The position numbers and the translations under genes are program-made. 64,000 bases of DNA from UBA946 sp031550725 (GTDB lineage: Bacteria > Bacillota > Clostridia > Oscillospirales > Ruminococcaceae): positions 80,258 through 144,257 of the forward strand of contig JAVBOH010000004.1 of assembly GCA_031550725.1 (NCBI GenBank). Direction: 5' to 3'. Below, piece after piece: positions 34,407-43,343 of the stretch (position 1 is the first letter of the stretch; every line of letters begins with the position of its first letter). Under the pieces are notes generated by a model. The model was not told the origin of the DNA. It was given only the letters and a program-made list of their open reading frames with translations, and did no database searches.

Positions 34407-35981
34407 ATGAATAATGTAAAAGCGGTTAAAATATTTGATTCGACACTTCGTGACGGTGCGCAAGGTGAAAATGTAAATTTCTCTGTTGATGACAAATTCA
34501 ACTTAATGAAAGCTTTGGACGATTTAGGTGTAGCTTTCATTGAAGCTGGAAACCCTGCCTCAAATCCTAAGGATATGGATTTTTTTAAAAAAGCCGAAGG
34601 GTATCCGCTGAAAAATTCTAAGCTTGTTGCATTTGGCTCAACAAGACGTAAAAATACAACCTGCGAAGAGGATTCTCTCCTTAATGCACTTGCTGATACA
34701 AATGTTGAATATGTATCAGTTTTTGGAAAAAGCTGGGATATGCACGTTACTGATATTATACATTCAACCTTGGAAGAAAATCTTGCAATGATATCCGATA
34801 CTATTAAATATCTCACTGGAAAAGGTAAAAAGGTTTTCTTTGATGCTGAGCATTTTTTTGATGGCTATAAAGCTAATTCTAAATATGCTATTCAAACAAT
34901 TGTAACTGCTCAAAATGCAGGTGCTGAAGCTGTTGTTTTATGCGACACAAACGGTGGCTGCTATCCACATGAAATTCAGAAAATTACCGAGGATGCTGCC
35001 AAAAATGTATCAGTTGAAGTCGGCATACATTGTCATAACGATACTGGATGTGCCGTTGCGAACTCCATTGCTGCTGTTAATGGTGGTGCGACACAAATTC
35101 AAGGTACTATAATAGGTATTGGTGAACGCTGCGGAAATGCTAACCTTACAACGATTATAGGTGGCTTGCAGGCTAAGCTTCAAATAAACTGTATACCTGA
35201 TGAAAACCTATGCAAGCTTACTCAAATTGCACGTCAGTCTGCTGAAATTTGTAATATGAAGCTTTTGAATTCAATGCCTTTTGTTGGTAAAAGTGCGTTC
35301 TCACACAAGGGTGGTATGCATTCAGACGGTGTTAAGAAAAACCCTGTAAGCTTTGAGCATATTCCTCCTGATATGGTCGGAAATCAGCGTAATATCCTGC
35401 TTTCTGAGGTTGCAGGACGTTCTGCAATTCTTCATCGTATTAATCAAATTGCTCCGCATTTAACCAAGGATAGTCCTGAAACTAAGGCTATTATCGACTT
35501 GCTAAAGGATAAGGAATATAACGGCTATCAATATGAGGCTGCTGATGCATCCTTTGAGATACTTGTAAAAAAATATCTTGGTCAGCTTGACAGTTTGTTT
35601 GATATCATCTATTTTAAAATTATCGGTGAGCGTGCTGGATTAAATTCTAACCCATCCACTGCTATTATAAAGGTATCTGTTAACGGAAATACCGAGCTTT
35701 CCTGCGACGAGGGTGATGGTCCTGTTAATGCTATCGACAAGGCACTTCGCCATGCCCTTACGGTCTTTTATCCGTCTGTTGCTGATATGCATCTTATCGA
35801 TTACAAGGTGCGTGTTGTTGACGGAAGTGCCGCTACTGCTGCAAATGTTCGTGTTCTGATTGAAAGCACGGACGGCATAAACACATGGACGACTGTTGGT
35901 GCGTCAACGGATATTATCAATGCATCACTGACTGCACTTGTTGATTCAATTGAATATAAGCTTATGATGGATATGGCATAA
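34407..35981 (+). CDS. cimA: (R)-citramalate synthase
   Basis: 524 residues from ATG 34407, which has TAGGAG 9 nt upstream; an ATG at 34398 abuts the ribosome site. Condenses pyruvate and acetyl-CoA to citramalate, the threonine-independent route to 2-oxobutyrate for isoleucine. Seen: FDSTLRDGAQ (catalytic metal site), FDAEHFFDGYKAN, VLCDTNGG, GIHCHNDTG and a C-terminal LeuA allosteric domain. FDAEHFFDGYK and overall length fit the CimA/LeuA3 branch better than isopropylmalate synthase. Agrees with the Ile T-box. Confidence 0.92.
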   Translation: MNNVKAVKIFDSTLRDGAQGENVNFSVDDKFNLMKALDDLGVAFIEAGNPASNPKDMDFFKKAEGYPLKNSKLVAFGSTRRKNTTCEEDSLLNALADTNVEYVSVFGKSWDMHVTDIIHSTLEENLAMISDTIKYLTGKGKKVFFDAEHFFDGYKANSKYAIQTIVTAQNAGAEAVVLCDTNGGCYPHEIQKITEDAAKNVSVEVGIHCHNDTGCAVANSIAAVNGGATQIQGTIIGIGERCGNANLTTIIGGLQAKLQINCIPDENLCKLTQIARQSAEICNMKLLNSMPFVGKSAFSHKGGMHSDGVKKNPVSFEHIPPDMVGNQRNILLSEVAGRSAILHRINQIAPHLTKDSPETKAIIDLLKDKEYNGYQYEAADASFEILVKKYLGQLDSLFDIIYFKIIGERAGLNSNPSTAIIKVSVNGNTELSCDEGDGPVNAIDKALRHALTVFYPSVADMHLIDYKVRVVDGSAATAANVRVLIESTDGINTWTTVGASTDIINASLTALVDSIEYKLMMDMA

Positions 35982-36024
35982 AATTTGGGACTGCTACTTT
36001 GAGTGGCAGTCCCAAATTTTATAA
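35980..36024 (+). terminator. Intrinsic terminator after cimA
   Basis: AAAATTTGGGACTGC-tactttgagtg-GCAGTCCCAAATTTT, a perfect 15-bp stem ending in T residues. Confidence 0.9.
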
Positions 36025-36121
36025 ACATATGAATTTCACTAGAATTATTTCGTACATCTTGACACATTATAAACATTATGGTAATATTAATTCAACATTT
36101 GTGAAAGTTGGTTTATTATAC

Positions 36122-36934
36122 ATGAAAAAATTTAAAGTAAAGAGATTGCTAGGATATATCCTTATACAAATACTAATAATATCCTTGACTGCTTGTTCTT
36201 TTATAAATAAACTCACTGATGAGATCAAAGATGAAATAAATGATTATCTTAATCAACCTGTTATTTATACATTCACTATTGATGGTGTCACATATAAAAA
36301 CGGTTTTGCATCAAATATAATGGATAAAAATCATCGTTTGCAGTCTATAGGTGAACCATTTGAAGTTGAGGAAGTTTTTTATAAAGGTGAACTGTCACAG
36401 CCGAAAAAATATATACGTATTGACTGCGATCACTTCGATTTGATTCGTGAATATGGGGTTAGCTCATATTATTGTCCTTTGGACCAATGGGATGAAGCGC
36501 ATGAATATTATGCAAATGACGATAATTATGTGTATTATTACGATATTGGTTCTGGTCACAATTCAAGCACTCATGAATTTGCTATCCCTGAAATAGATTA
36601 TGATAAATATAACGAGCTTATGGAATGGTCTGAAAATCAGCATAAATATGTTATTACTGTTACTGCTGATTCTCCTAGTCCACACGTTAAATATCGAAAA
36701 GTTCCATACCCTGATCAAGATCCCAAAACGATAATACGCTTTCGCAGGGATAGTAAAGATGGCTATTTTACAGCGATAACAACAAAGTATGAATTTTTGA
36801 TAATAGACGAAAAGCTTGTATATAATTTTTTCTATACTAACAATGCAATAGCAGTTGTTGACCTTCCGGATGACCTTGAAGAATATTTTTCATCATTATT
36901 GGATGAACAGTTTCTCGTTGACAACAGACTGTAA
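36122..36934 (+). CDS. Lipoprotein of unknown function
   Basis: 270 residues from ATG 36122, chosen because a classical lipoprotein signal follows: basic KKFKVKRLLG, hydrophobic stretch, then SLTAC at about residue 24. The mature part is rich in Tyr and Asp (for example DDNYVYYYDIGSG) with no known domain. A weak GTGAAAG is the only ribosome site. Composition is slightly more AT-rich than neighbours. Possibly related in style to the lipoprotein at 25993-26613, both having an ING/IDG...Y-type beta start, but no firm alignment was made. Confidence 0.72.
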   Translation: MKKFKVKRLLGYILIQILIISLTACSFINKLTDEIKDEINDYLNQPVIYTFTIDGVTYKNGFASNIMDKNHRLQSIGEPFEVEEVFYKGELSQPKKYIRIDCDHFDLIREYGVSSYYCPLDQWDEAHEYYANDDNYVYYYDIGSGHNSSTHEFAIPEIDYDKYNELMEWSENQHKYVITVTADSPSPHVKYRKVPYPDQDPKTIIRFRRDSKDGYFTAITTKYEFLIIDEKLVYNFFYTNNAIAVVDLPDDLEEYFSSLLDEQFLVDNRL

Positions 36935-36962
36935 TGCAGAATATGTTTATACGATTTTGTCC

Positions 36963-36991
36963 TTGACATAGAATAAAAAATGTGATAATAT
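36963..36991 (+). promoter_or_regulatory. Promoter of rnpB
   Basis: TTGACA, 17 nt, TAATAT, placed about 8 nt before the RNA's 5' end. Confidence 0.85.
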
Positions 36992-36997
36992 GATTAA

Positions 36998-37417
36998 TGC
37001 GAGTAAGCTATGCGGTTGAATGCTTGAAAAACAGTATTAGGAAAGTCCGGGCATCATAGAGCAGGGTAGCTGTTAACAGCAGCCGAGGGCGACCTTAGGG
37101 CTAGTGCAACAGAGATATACCGCCACATATTTTTATTTTTACAAATACGAATATGCTCGGCATTTCTGAAAGGAAATGCCGTAAGCGAAAAAATTCATTT
37201 TTTCGCTTTGGTAAGGATGGAAAGGCGAGGTAAGAGCTCACCAGAGTGTTAGAGATAACACTGCTATGTAAACCCTATCCGATGCAACGTCTTTTTGGAA
37301 CAATACGTTATTGTCTGCTCGGCAGGCGTATTGCAACGACGGCTTGAGCATATCGGCGACGATATGCCTAGATAGATTTCCGCACACGACAAAACCCGGC
37401 TTATCGGCTTAGTCGCA
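36998..37417 (+). ncRNA. rnpB: RNase P RNA
   Basis: Catalytic RNA of RNase P, about 420 nt. Seen in order: P4 5' half and CR-I in GGAAAGTCCGGGC, GAGGGCGACC then AGGGCTAGTGCAACAGAGA, GGTAAGGATGGAAAGGCGAGG, AAGAGCTCACCAG, AACCCTATCCGATGCAA, and the conserved 3' block AGATAGATTTCCGCACACGACAAAA. The ends GCGAGTAAGCT and GGCTTAGTCGC pair as P1. I see no split or unusual deletion. Confidence 0.96.
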
Positions 37418-37455
37418 TTTTTAAAAATATCCGTTAATACGGTTTGTTTTTATGC

Positions 37456-37477
37456 GGGCGTACGATGTGCGCCCCTA
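37456..37477. repeat. Dispersed palindromic repeat, copy 3
   Basis: GGGCGTAC-gat-GTGCGCCC followed by CTACA, between rnpB and the infC promoter. It has the same plan and tail as copies at 15508-15546, 18109-18132 and 61336-61362. Confidence 0.6.
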
Positions 37478-37553
37478 CATTTTTTTATATAATGTACATC
37501 AAAAAGATAGCATGGCATTATCAAAAATTGTGTAAAAATATTTTTTAGAACGC

Positions 37554-37582
37554 TTGACAAATCGGTATATATGGTGTATAAT
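37554..37582 (+). promoter_or_regulatory. Promoter of infC-rpmI-rplT
   Basis: TTGACA, 17 nt, TATAAT: full consensus. Confidence 0.92.
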
Positions 37583-37589
37583 CATTTAT

Positions 37590-37757
37590 GTTGGTTATTC
37601 CAACAGTTAAAACAAAGCAGAACTTTCCGTTCTCACCTTGCCGTTTTTATGAGCATAGGTCAATATTCTAGCTTTTTTATGCAAATTATACTTGTGTAAT
37701 GATGTTAATGTTTATTGTAGGGTGGAAATTTTTGTTTCCGCTCATTTTTATTTGGGG
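37590..37757 (+). promoter_or_regulatory. infC leader RNA (L20-leader-like)
   Basis: A transcribed leader of about 175 nt. It contains TTGG-TTATT-CCAA and AGAAC-TTTCC-GTTCT hairpins, then CACCTTGCC. Firmicutes infC operons are commonly regulated by L20 binding to such a leader; the position fits but I could not fold it to a known model. Confidence 0.55.
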
Positions 37758-37766
37758 GTGTTTAGT

Positions 37767-38297
37767 ATAAGCAGCAACAGCAACAGCAAAAAAACCTTAA
37801 TTAATGAAGAAATCAACGCAAAGGAAATTCGTGTTATTGATGATGACGGCGCACAGCTGGGTATTATCACATCGGATGCAGCACAAGAAATTGCCGATAA
37901 AAAGGAACTTGACCTTGTTATGATTTCCCCAACCGCAACTCCGCCTGTCTGCAAAATCATGGACTATAAGAAGTATCTTTTTGAGCAGAGCAAGCGTGAA
38001 AAAGAGGCTAAGAAAAATCAGAAGGTTGTTGAAATTAAGGAAATCAGAATGTTTTCAACTATTGATACTAACGATTTTAACACAAAGGTTAATCAGGCAG
38101 TAAAATTCCTGAAGGCTGGCGATAAATTAAAGGTATCTGTTCGTTTCCGTAAGCGTGCAATTGCACATCCACATCTCGGAGAGGAACTTTTGGAGAAATT
38201 CAAGGCTGCTTGTTCTGAAGATGGTATTGTTGAAAAGCCATCCAAAATGGAGGGACGTTCACTTATCATGTTCGTTTCACCAAAGGCTTCAAAATAA
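37767..38297 (+). CDS. infC: Translation initiation factor IF-3 with an AUA start
   Basis: 176 residues. Blocks premature 50S joining and proofreads start codons. Seen: LINEEINAKEIRVIDDDGAQLGI (N domain) and KEIRMFSTIDTNDFNTKVNQAVKFLKAGDKLKVSVRFRKR (C domain). The start is set by the strong GGGGGTG at 37754-37760; the codon 6 nt later, in frame, is ATA (37767). The first in-frame ATG upstream would add a long unrelated leader peptide. Rare AUU starts underlie IF-3 autoregulation in other bacteria. First gene of infC-rpmI-rplT. Confidence 0.92.
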   Translation: MSSNSNSKKTLINEEINAKEIRVIDDDGAQLGIITSDAAQEIADKKELDLVMISPTATPPVCKIMDYKKYLFEQSKREKEAKKNQKVVEIKEIRMFSTIDTNDFNTKVNQAVKFLKAGDKLKVSVRFRKRAIAHPHLGEELLEKFKAACSEDGIVEKPSKMEGRSLIMFVSPKASK

Positions 38298-38411
38298 TCT
38301 TGTTTGTCATCTTTTATACTATTGTATATGGTGTCATTCAAAAAAAGAAAGTATGGCGGTCTTGAAAGCCTATTCGACTTCAATTCGGTCTATAAATAAG
38401 GAGGATATATT

Positions 38412-38609
38412 ATGCCAAAGCAGAAAACACATTCAGGCGCTAAAAAGCGTTTCAAAGTCACTGGAAGCGGTTTAGTTAAGTACCAGAAGACTAACAAAAG
38501 ACACAGACTTACTCAGAAGGCTCATAAGCGTAAGAGATTAGCTAGAGTTATGGGTATCGCTACTCCAGCAAATGCACCAACTATCAAGCAGCTTATCCCT
38601 TATAAATAA
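38412..38609 (+). CDS. rpmI: 50S ribosomal protein L35
   Basis: 65 residues. MPKQKTHSGAKKRFKVTGSGLVKYQ and the basic KRHRLTQKAHKRKRLA are typical. RBS AAGGAGG. Second gene of the operon. Confidence 0.97.
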   Translation: MPKQKTHSGAKKRFKVTGSGLVKYQKTNKRHRLTQKAHKRKRLARVMGIATPANAPTIKQLIPYK

Positions 38610-38665
38610 TAGGTTATCGGCTGTATTTCAATTTATAATCACTAATATAACGGAGGTAAAATATT

Positions 38666-39019
38666 ATGGCTCGTGTTAAGGGAGCAATGGCTACTCGTAA
38701 GAGAAGAAATAAAACATTAAAGCTCGCAAAGGGTTACTGGGGTGCTAAGAGCAAACACTTCAAGATGGCTAAAGAAGCTGTTATGAAGTCCGGCAACTAT
38801 GCTTACATTGGCAGACGTCTTAAGAAGCGTGATTTCAGAAAGCTTTGGATCACTAGAATTTCTGCTGCTTGCAAGATGAATAACATGAATTATTCAACAT
38901 TCATGAACGGTCTTAAGAAGGCTGGCATTACACTTAACAGAAAGATGCTTTCAGAAATCGCTATCAATGATGCTGCTGGTTTCACTGCTCTTACTGAAAA
39001 GGCAAAGGCTGCTCTTTAA
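38666..39019 (+). CDS. rplT: 50S ribosomal protein L20
   Basis: 117 residues. ARVKGAMATRKRRNKTLKLAKGYWGAKSK and AYIGRRLKKRDFRKLWITRI are diagnostic. L20 assembles early on 23S rRNA and in Firmicutes represses its own operon through the infC leader. RBS CGGAGG. Followed by a terminator. Confidence 0.97.
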   Translation: MARVKGAMATRKRRNKTLKLAKGYWGAKSKHFKMAKEAVMKSGNYAYIGRRLKKRDFRKLWITRISAACKMNNMNYSTFMNGLKKAGITLNRKMLSEIAINDAAGFTALTEKAKAAL

Positions 39020-39036
39020 TCTTATAAAGATAAACA

Positions 39037-39068
39037 GGTCAGAAGTAATAAAATTTACTTCTGACTTT
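39037..39068 (+). terminator. Intrinsic terminator after rplT
   Basis: GTCAGAAGTAA-taaaa-TTTACTTCTGAC followed by TTTTG. Confidence 0.85.
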
Positions 39069-39134
39069 TGCAGTTTATTAATATATTTTAAAATTTGTCA
39101 TTTTCATTAAAAAATAATGCTTGGGGGCTTTTTG

Positions 39135-39920
39135 ATGCTTGAGATTTCATCTAAGGATAATCCTAAAATTAAGCTTTATCAAAAGCTTTCAGAAAATAAA
39201 AAATATCGTCGGGAAACAGGGTTATTTACACTTGAGGGGCTGCGTCTTATTAAAGATGCTGTCTTAGAAAATGCGGTGCTTCACTGTGCTTTCATAACCG
39301 AAGAATGCTATGCAAAACACGGTGAAACACTCTATTTTCTTCCTGAATATTTATCCGATAAAACATATATTATTTCCGATGAAATAGGCAAAAAGATGTC
39401 CGATACCGAAAGCTCACAAGGGATGTTTGCTATATGCAATATCCCATCTGATTTGAATTTTTCTGATAAAATTAAAAGCAGATGCAAGCTTTTACTGCTT
39501 GATAATTTGCAAGACCCTGGTAATATCGGCACTATTATACGTACCGCCGATGCTGTTGGTGTTGATGCGATTATTACCGTTAACTGCTGCGATATCTATA
39601 ACCCAAAGGTTATCAGGTCAACGATGGGAAGTCTTTTCCGCATGCCTGTTTTCAACTTTACTCGTGATATGGTTTTTGATTTGTTTCTTGAAAATGATAT
39701 CACTTCTTATGCTGCTGTGATTGACAGCGACAGCATTTCTCTTACTGACTGCAAGTTTCCTGATAAATGTGCTGTTGTTATAGGCAATGAAGGAAATGGG
39801 TTGTCGAGTGAAACCGTTGATATGTGTACACATAAGCTTACCATTGAAATGCATGGAAATGTTAATTCGCTTAATGCTGCTATGGCGGCTGGAATTATTA
39901 TGTGGGAGCTTGTAAAATAA
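39135..39920 (+). CDS. TrmH/SpoU-family RNA 2'-O-methyltransferase
   Basis: 261 residues from ATG 39135, preceded by GGGGG; an ATG at 39117 lies before that site. Methylates a ribose in rRNA or tRNA. Seen: N-terminal substrate-binding domain (ISSKDNPKIKLYQKLSENKKYRRETGLFTLEG), then motif 1 LLDNLQDPGNIGTIIRTADAVG, motif 2 VIGNEGNGLSSE and motif 3 NVNSLNAAMAAGIIMWE of the SPOUT trefoil knot. RlmB/TsnR-like; exact target unknown. Confidence 0.92.
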   Translation: MLEISSKDNPKIKLYQKLSENKKYRRETGLFTLEGLRLIKDAVLENAVLHCAFITEECYAKHGETLYFLPEYLSDKTYIISDEIGKKMSDTESSQGMFAICNIPSDLNFSDKIKSRCKLLLLDNLQDPGNIGTIIRTADAVGVDAIITVNCCDIYNPKVIRSTMGSLFRMPVFNFTRDMVFDLFLENDITSYAAVIDSDSISLTDCKFPDKCAVVIGNEGNGLSSETVDMCTHKLTIEMHGNVNSLNAAMAAGIIMWELVK

Positions 39921-39954
39921 CTTACCTTTTCTGACTTTGAAAGGCGGCGTTCAT

Positions 39955-41190
39955 ATGGATAAAAATTTGGATTTGTTCAAATGGCTTTGGCTTTCCTCCT
40001 GTTTTGGTATCGGCAATAAACGCTTGTGGGATTATCTTAGCGGTGATACTGCTTTTGATGATTTATTCAACATGATTTATGATAAAAATAAGCGTACTGA
40101 TGCGCCATTAACTGCAAAGGAAAAGCAATCTGCCAATTCCGTTACGGACAAGCAGATCAATGAGCTTATTACATATTGCAATGAGCATAATATCGGTATA
40201 CTTTGCTATTCCGATGATGAATATCCTGAACGCTTGAAAAACATATATAATCCGCCTGCTGTTTTGTTTTATAAGGGTAATCTTGACTGCTTAAACAGCG
40301 AACTTATTTTGTCTGTTGTAGGGGCTCGAAAGCCATCTGAATACAGCACAAAAATTACTCGTGCCTTAGTTCGTCAGCTTTGCGAATTTGATTTAACTAT
40401 TGTCAGCGGATTTGCTATGGGTATTGATATTGAGTCGCATTTGGCTGCTGTTCGAAATGGCGGTAAAACTATTGCTTGTATCGGATGCGGCATTGAATAT
40501 GACTATCCTGCCGAAAATGTTAAGTACCGTGATGAAATTCTCAAAAATGGTCTGATTATTTCGGAATATTATCCTAAAACAAAACCTGCAAGCTATATGT
40601 TCCCTGCAAGAAACCGTATTTTAGCTGGACTTTCAGTTGGTACAATTGTAGTTGAGGCAAGTTCAAAAAGCGGCTCGTTAATCACTGCGAACTTAGCTTT
40701 GCAGCAGGGTCATGATATCTTCACGATACCGCCGCATAATCTTTTTGACAGCTGCTATTATGGGAATATAAAGCTTTTACGTGACGGTGCAATCCCAATT
40801 TACGGTATTCAGGATATTATCTATGAATATTATGAAAACTACTCACATAAACTAACTCAAGTCAAAAATTCAGCCAAGACTGTAAATATTGATAATTATG
40901 ACACGCAAAAAAAGAAGCCGTCACCTGTGGCTGTGAATACCGCCGCAGAGGATATAGCTTATGATGAAATTGCAGAAATTCATGATATTGATTTATCATC
41001 ACTTGATGACAGTGAGAAAATTATTTTGGATATTCTGATTAAGCATAATGAGCCTATGCACGCTGATGAAATTTCATTGCTGTCAGGGATTAATATTGAT
41101 GAACTCTTAGGAATTCTTACAAGTCTTGAGCTTGATGAATATATTGTATCTCATGCAGGCAATACGTTTGCCGTTAAGTACATCATATAA
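39955..41190 (+). CDS. dprA: DNA processing protein DprA
   Basis: 411 residues from ATG 39955 (MDKNLDLFKWLWLS); GAAAGGCGG upstream. DprA loads RecA on incoming single-stranded DNA. Seen: N-terminal SAM-like domain, Rossmann core VVGARKPSEYSTKITRALVRQL, IVSGFAMGIDIESHLAAV, FPARNRILAGLSVGTIVVEASSKSGSL, and a C-terminal winged-helix (HNEPMHADEISLLSGI). Precedes topA as in many Firmicutes. Suggests natural competence or a recombination role. Confidence 0.95.
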   Translation: MDKNLDLFKWLWLSSCFGIGNKRLWDYLSGDTAFDDLFNMIYDKNKRTDAPLTAKEKQSANSVTDKQINELITYCNEHNIGILCYSDDEYPERLKNIYNPPAVLFYKGNLDCLNSELILSVVGARKPSEYSTKITRALVRQLCEFDLTIVSGFAMGIDIESHLAAVRNGGKTIACIGCGIEYDYPAENVKYRDEILKNGLIISEYYPKTKPASYMFPARNRILAGLSVGTIVVEASSKSGSLITANLALQQGHDIFTIPPHNLFDSCYYGNIKLLRDGAIPIYGIQDIIYEYYENYSHKLTQVKNSAKTVNIDNYDTQKKKPSPVAVNTAAEDIAYDEIAEIHDIDLSSLDDSEKIILDILIKHNEPMHADEISLLSGINIDELLGILTSLELDEYIVSHAGNTFAVKYII

Positions 41191-41222
41191 TTGCAAAATA
41201 ACTTTTTAAGGAGTAAATATAA

Positions 41223-43301
41223 ATGTCTAAGCTTGTTATAGTGGAATCACCTGCTAAAGCAAAAACTATAAAAAAATACCTCGGCGGTGATTTTGATGTT
41301 ATCGCATCTATGGGTCATGTCCGTGACTTACCTAAATCAAAGCTCGGTGTCGATGTTGACAACAATTATGAGCCTGTTTATCTTGATATCAAGGGTAAAG
41401 AGGAGTTAATCGAAACAATAAAGAAAAAGGCTAAGAAGTCTGATTATGTTTACCTTGCAACCGACCCCGACCGTGAGGGTGAGGCTATTTCATGGCATTT
41501 AGCACAGATGCTTGATTTGCCTGTTAACGAAAAAAACCGTGTTACCTTTAACGAAATTACTAAGTCAGGTGTTGAGGGTGGTATGGCTGCACCTCGCTCC
41601 ATTGACATCGACCTTGTTAATGCGCAACAGGCACGCCGTATTCTTGACAGAATTGTTGGATATAAGCTATCTCCATTCCTTTGGAGAAAGGTTAGGCGTG
41701 GTCTTTCCGCTGGACGTGTTCAGTCTGTTGCTGTTTCATTAATCGTTGACAGGGAAAAGAAAATCAATGATTTTAAACCTGAGGAATACTGGTCGATTGA
41801 TGCAAAAATGACAGCACCATCATCTAAAAAACAGTTTGATGCTGCTTTTGTTTCCTTGGATGGCGTTAAAACAGAACTCCATACAAAAGAAGAAACTGAC
41901 AATGTTTTAGCTCGTCTGGAAAATGCCGAATATAAAACTGTTAACGTTAAAAAATCTGTTAGAAGAAAGTCCCCTGCTCCTCCATTTACTACATCAACTA
42001 TGCAGCAGGAAGCTTCTAAACGACTTGGATTTGCTGCGGCTAAAACTATGAAGGCTGCTCAAAATCTTTATGAGGGCGTTGAGCTTGAGGGAATGGGTGC
42101 TGTCGGTCTTATCACTTATATGCGTACAGACAGCTTACGTATTTCCGATGAAGCTAGGATTGCAGCTTATGATTATATCAACAAGACTTATGGCAAGAAC
42201 TATGTTCCTGCGACACCTAAGATTTATAAATCAAAATCAAATGCACAGGATGCACATGAAGCTATTCGTCCATCAACTCCTGACATTACACCTGACAGCG
42301 TTAAGGACAGCCTTACTTCCGAGCAGTATAAGCTTTATAAGCTGATTTGGGAAAGATTTATCGCAAGTCAGATGTCGGGTGCCGTTCTTGATACAGTTTC
42401 CGTTGATATTGATGCTAATGGATGCGGCTTTAAGGCAACAGGATTTTCTGTTAAATTTGACGGTTTTACAGTGCTTTATGAAGAACAGAAAAATGATGAG
42501 GAAAGCAAGATTTTGCCTGAAATTGAAATGGGTGATATCTTAAAGCTTAAGGCTATAAACGGCAATCAGCATTTTACTCAGCCTCCTGCACGTTACACTG
42601 AAGCTACACTTATCAAGGCTCTTGAAGAAAATGGTATCGGTCGTCCATCGACATATGCACCTACAATTTCAACGATTGTTAATCGTTTTTATGTTGAGCG
42701 TGATGGTAAACAACTAAAACCAACAGGTCTTGGAGATGTTACAACAAAGCTAATGAAAGACCAGTTTACTAATATTGTTAATGCAAAGTTTACTGCCGAA
42801 ATGGAGCAAAACCTTGACGATGTTGAAATCGGCAAGCGTGAATGGATTGAAATTCTTGACGAGTTCTACAAAGAATTTGCACAGACTTTAAGCGATGCAG
42901 AAGTTGCAATGGACGGAAAGCGTATTAAAGTTCCTGATGAAGAAACCAATGAAGTATGTGAGGTTTGCGGAAAGCCTATGGTTATCAAAATCGGACGTTT
43001 CGGTAAATTCCTTGCTTGTTCAGGTTTCCCTGACTGCACAAATACCAAGCGTATTGTTAAGGATACCGGCGGTGTTTGTCCAAAGTGCGGCAAAAAGGTT
43101 TTACAGAAAAAATCCAAAAAGGGTAAGAAATATTTTGGCTGTGAAGATAACCCAAACTGCGAATTTATGACTTGGGATACTCCTGTTTCCGATAAATGCC
43201 CTAAGTGTAATGACGGCTCAACTTTATTCAAGAAAAGTGGTAAGCTGTTCTGCTTAAAGGATGGCTGTGGTTATGAGGCTGCTGTGCGTAAATTGCAGTA
43301 A
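41223..43301 (+). CDS. topA: DNA topoisomerase I
   Basis: 692 residues. Relaxes negative supercoils. Seen: Toprim domain KLVIVESPAKAKTIKKYLG and DPDREGEAISWHL, active-site tyrosine in GLITYMRTDS near residue 297, NAQDAHEAIRPS, and three C-terminal four-Cys zinc ribbons (CEVCGKPM...CSGFPDC, CPKCGKK..CEDNPNC, CPKCNDGS..CLKDGC). RBS AAGGAG. Between dprA and trmFO, a conserved order. Confidence 0.97.
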   Translation: MSKLVIVESPAKAKTIKKYLGGDFDVIASMGHVRDLPKSKLGVDVDNNYEPVYLDIKGKEELIETIKKKAKKSDYVYLATDPDREGEAISWHLAQMLDLPVNEKNRVTFNEITKSGVEGGMAAPRSIDIDLVNAQQARRILDRIVGYKLSPFLWRKVRRGLSAGRVQSVAVSLIVDREKKINDFKPEEYWSIDAKMTAPSSKKQFDAAFVSLDGVKTELHTKEETDNVLARLENAEYKTVNVKKSVRRKSPAPPFTTSTMQQEASKRLGFAAAKTMKAAQNLYEGVELEGMGAVGLITYMRTDSLRISDEARIAAYDYINKTYGKNYVPATPKIYKSKSNAQDAHEAIRPSTPDITPDSVKDSLTSEQYKLYKLIWERFIASQMSGAVLDTVSVDIDANGCGFKATGFSVKFDGFTVLYEEQKNDEESKILPEIEMGDILKLKAINGNQHFTQPPARYTEATLIKALEENGIGRPSTYAPTISTIVNRFYVERDGKQLKPTGLGDVTTKLMKDQFTNIVNAKFTAEMEQNLDDVEIGKREWIEILDEFYKEFAQTLSDAEVAMDGKRIKVPDEETNEVCEVCGKPMVIKIGRFGKFLACSGFPDCTNTKRIVKDTGGVCPKCGKKVLQKKSKKGKKYFGCEDNPNCEFMTWDTPVSDKCPKCNDGSTLFKKSGKLFCLKDGCGYEAAVRKLQ

Positions 43302-43343
43302 ATATAATTTATTACAATAATTTTATAAGGATGTATAATATAA

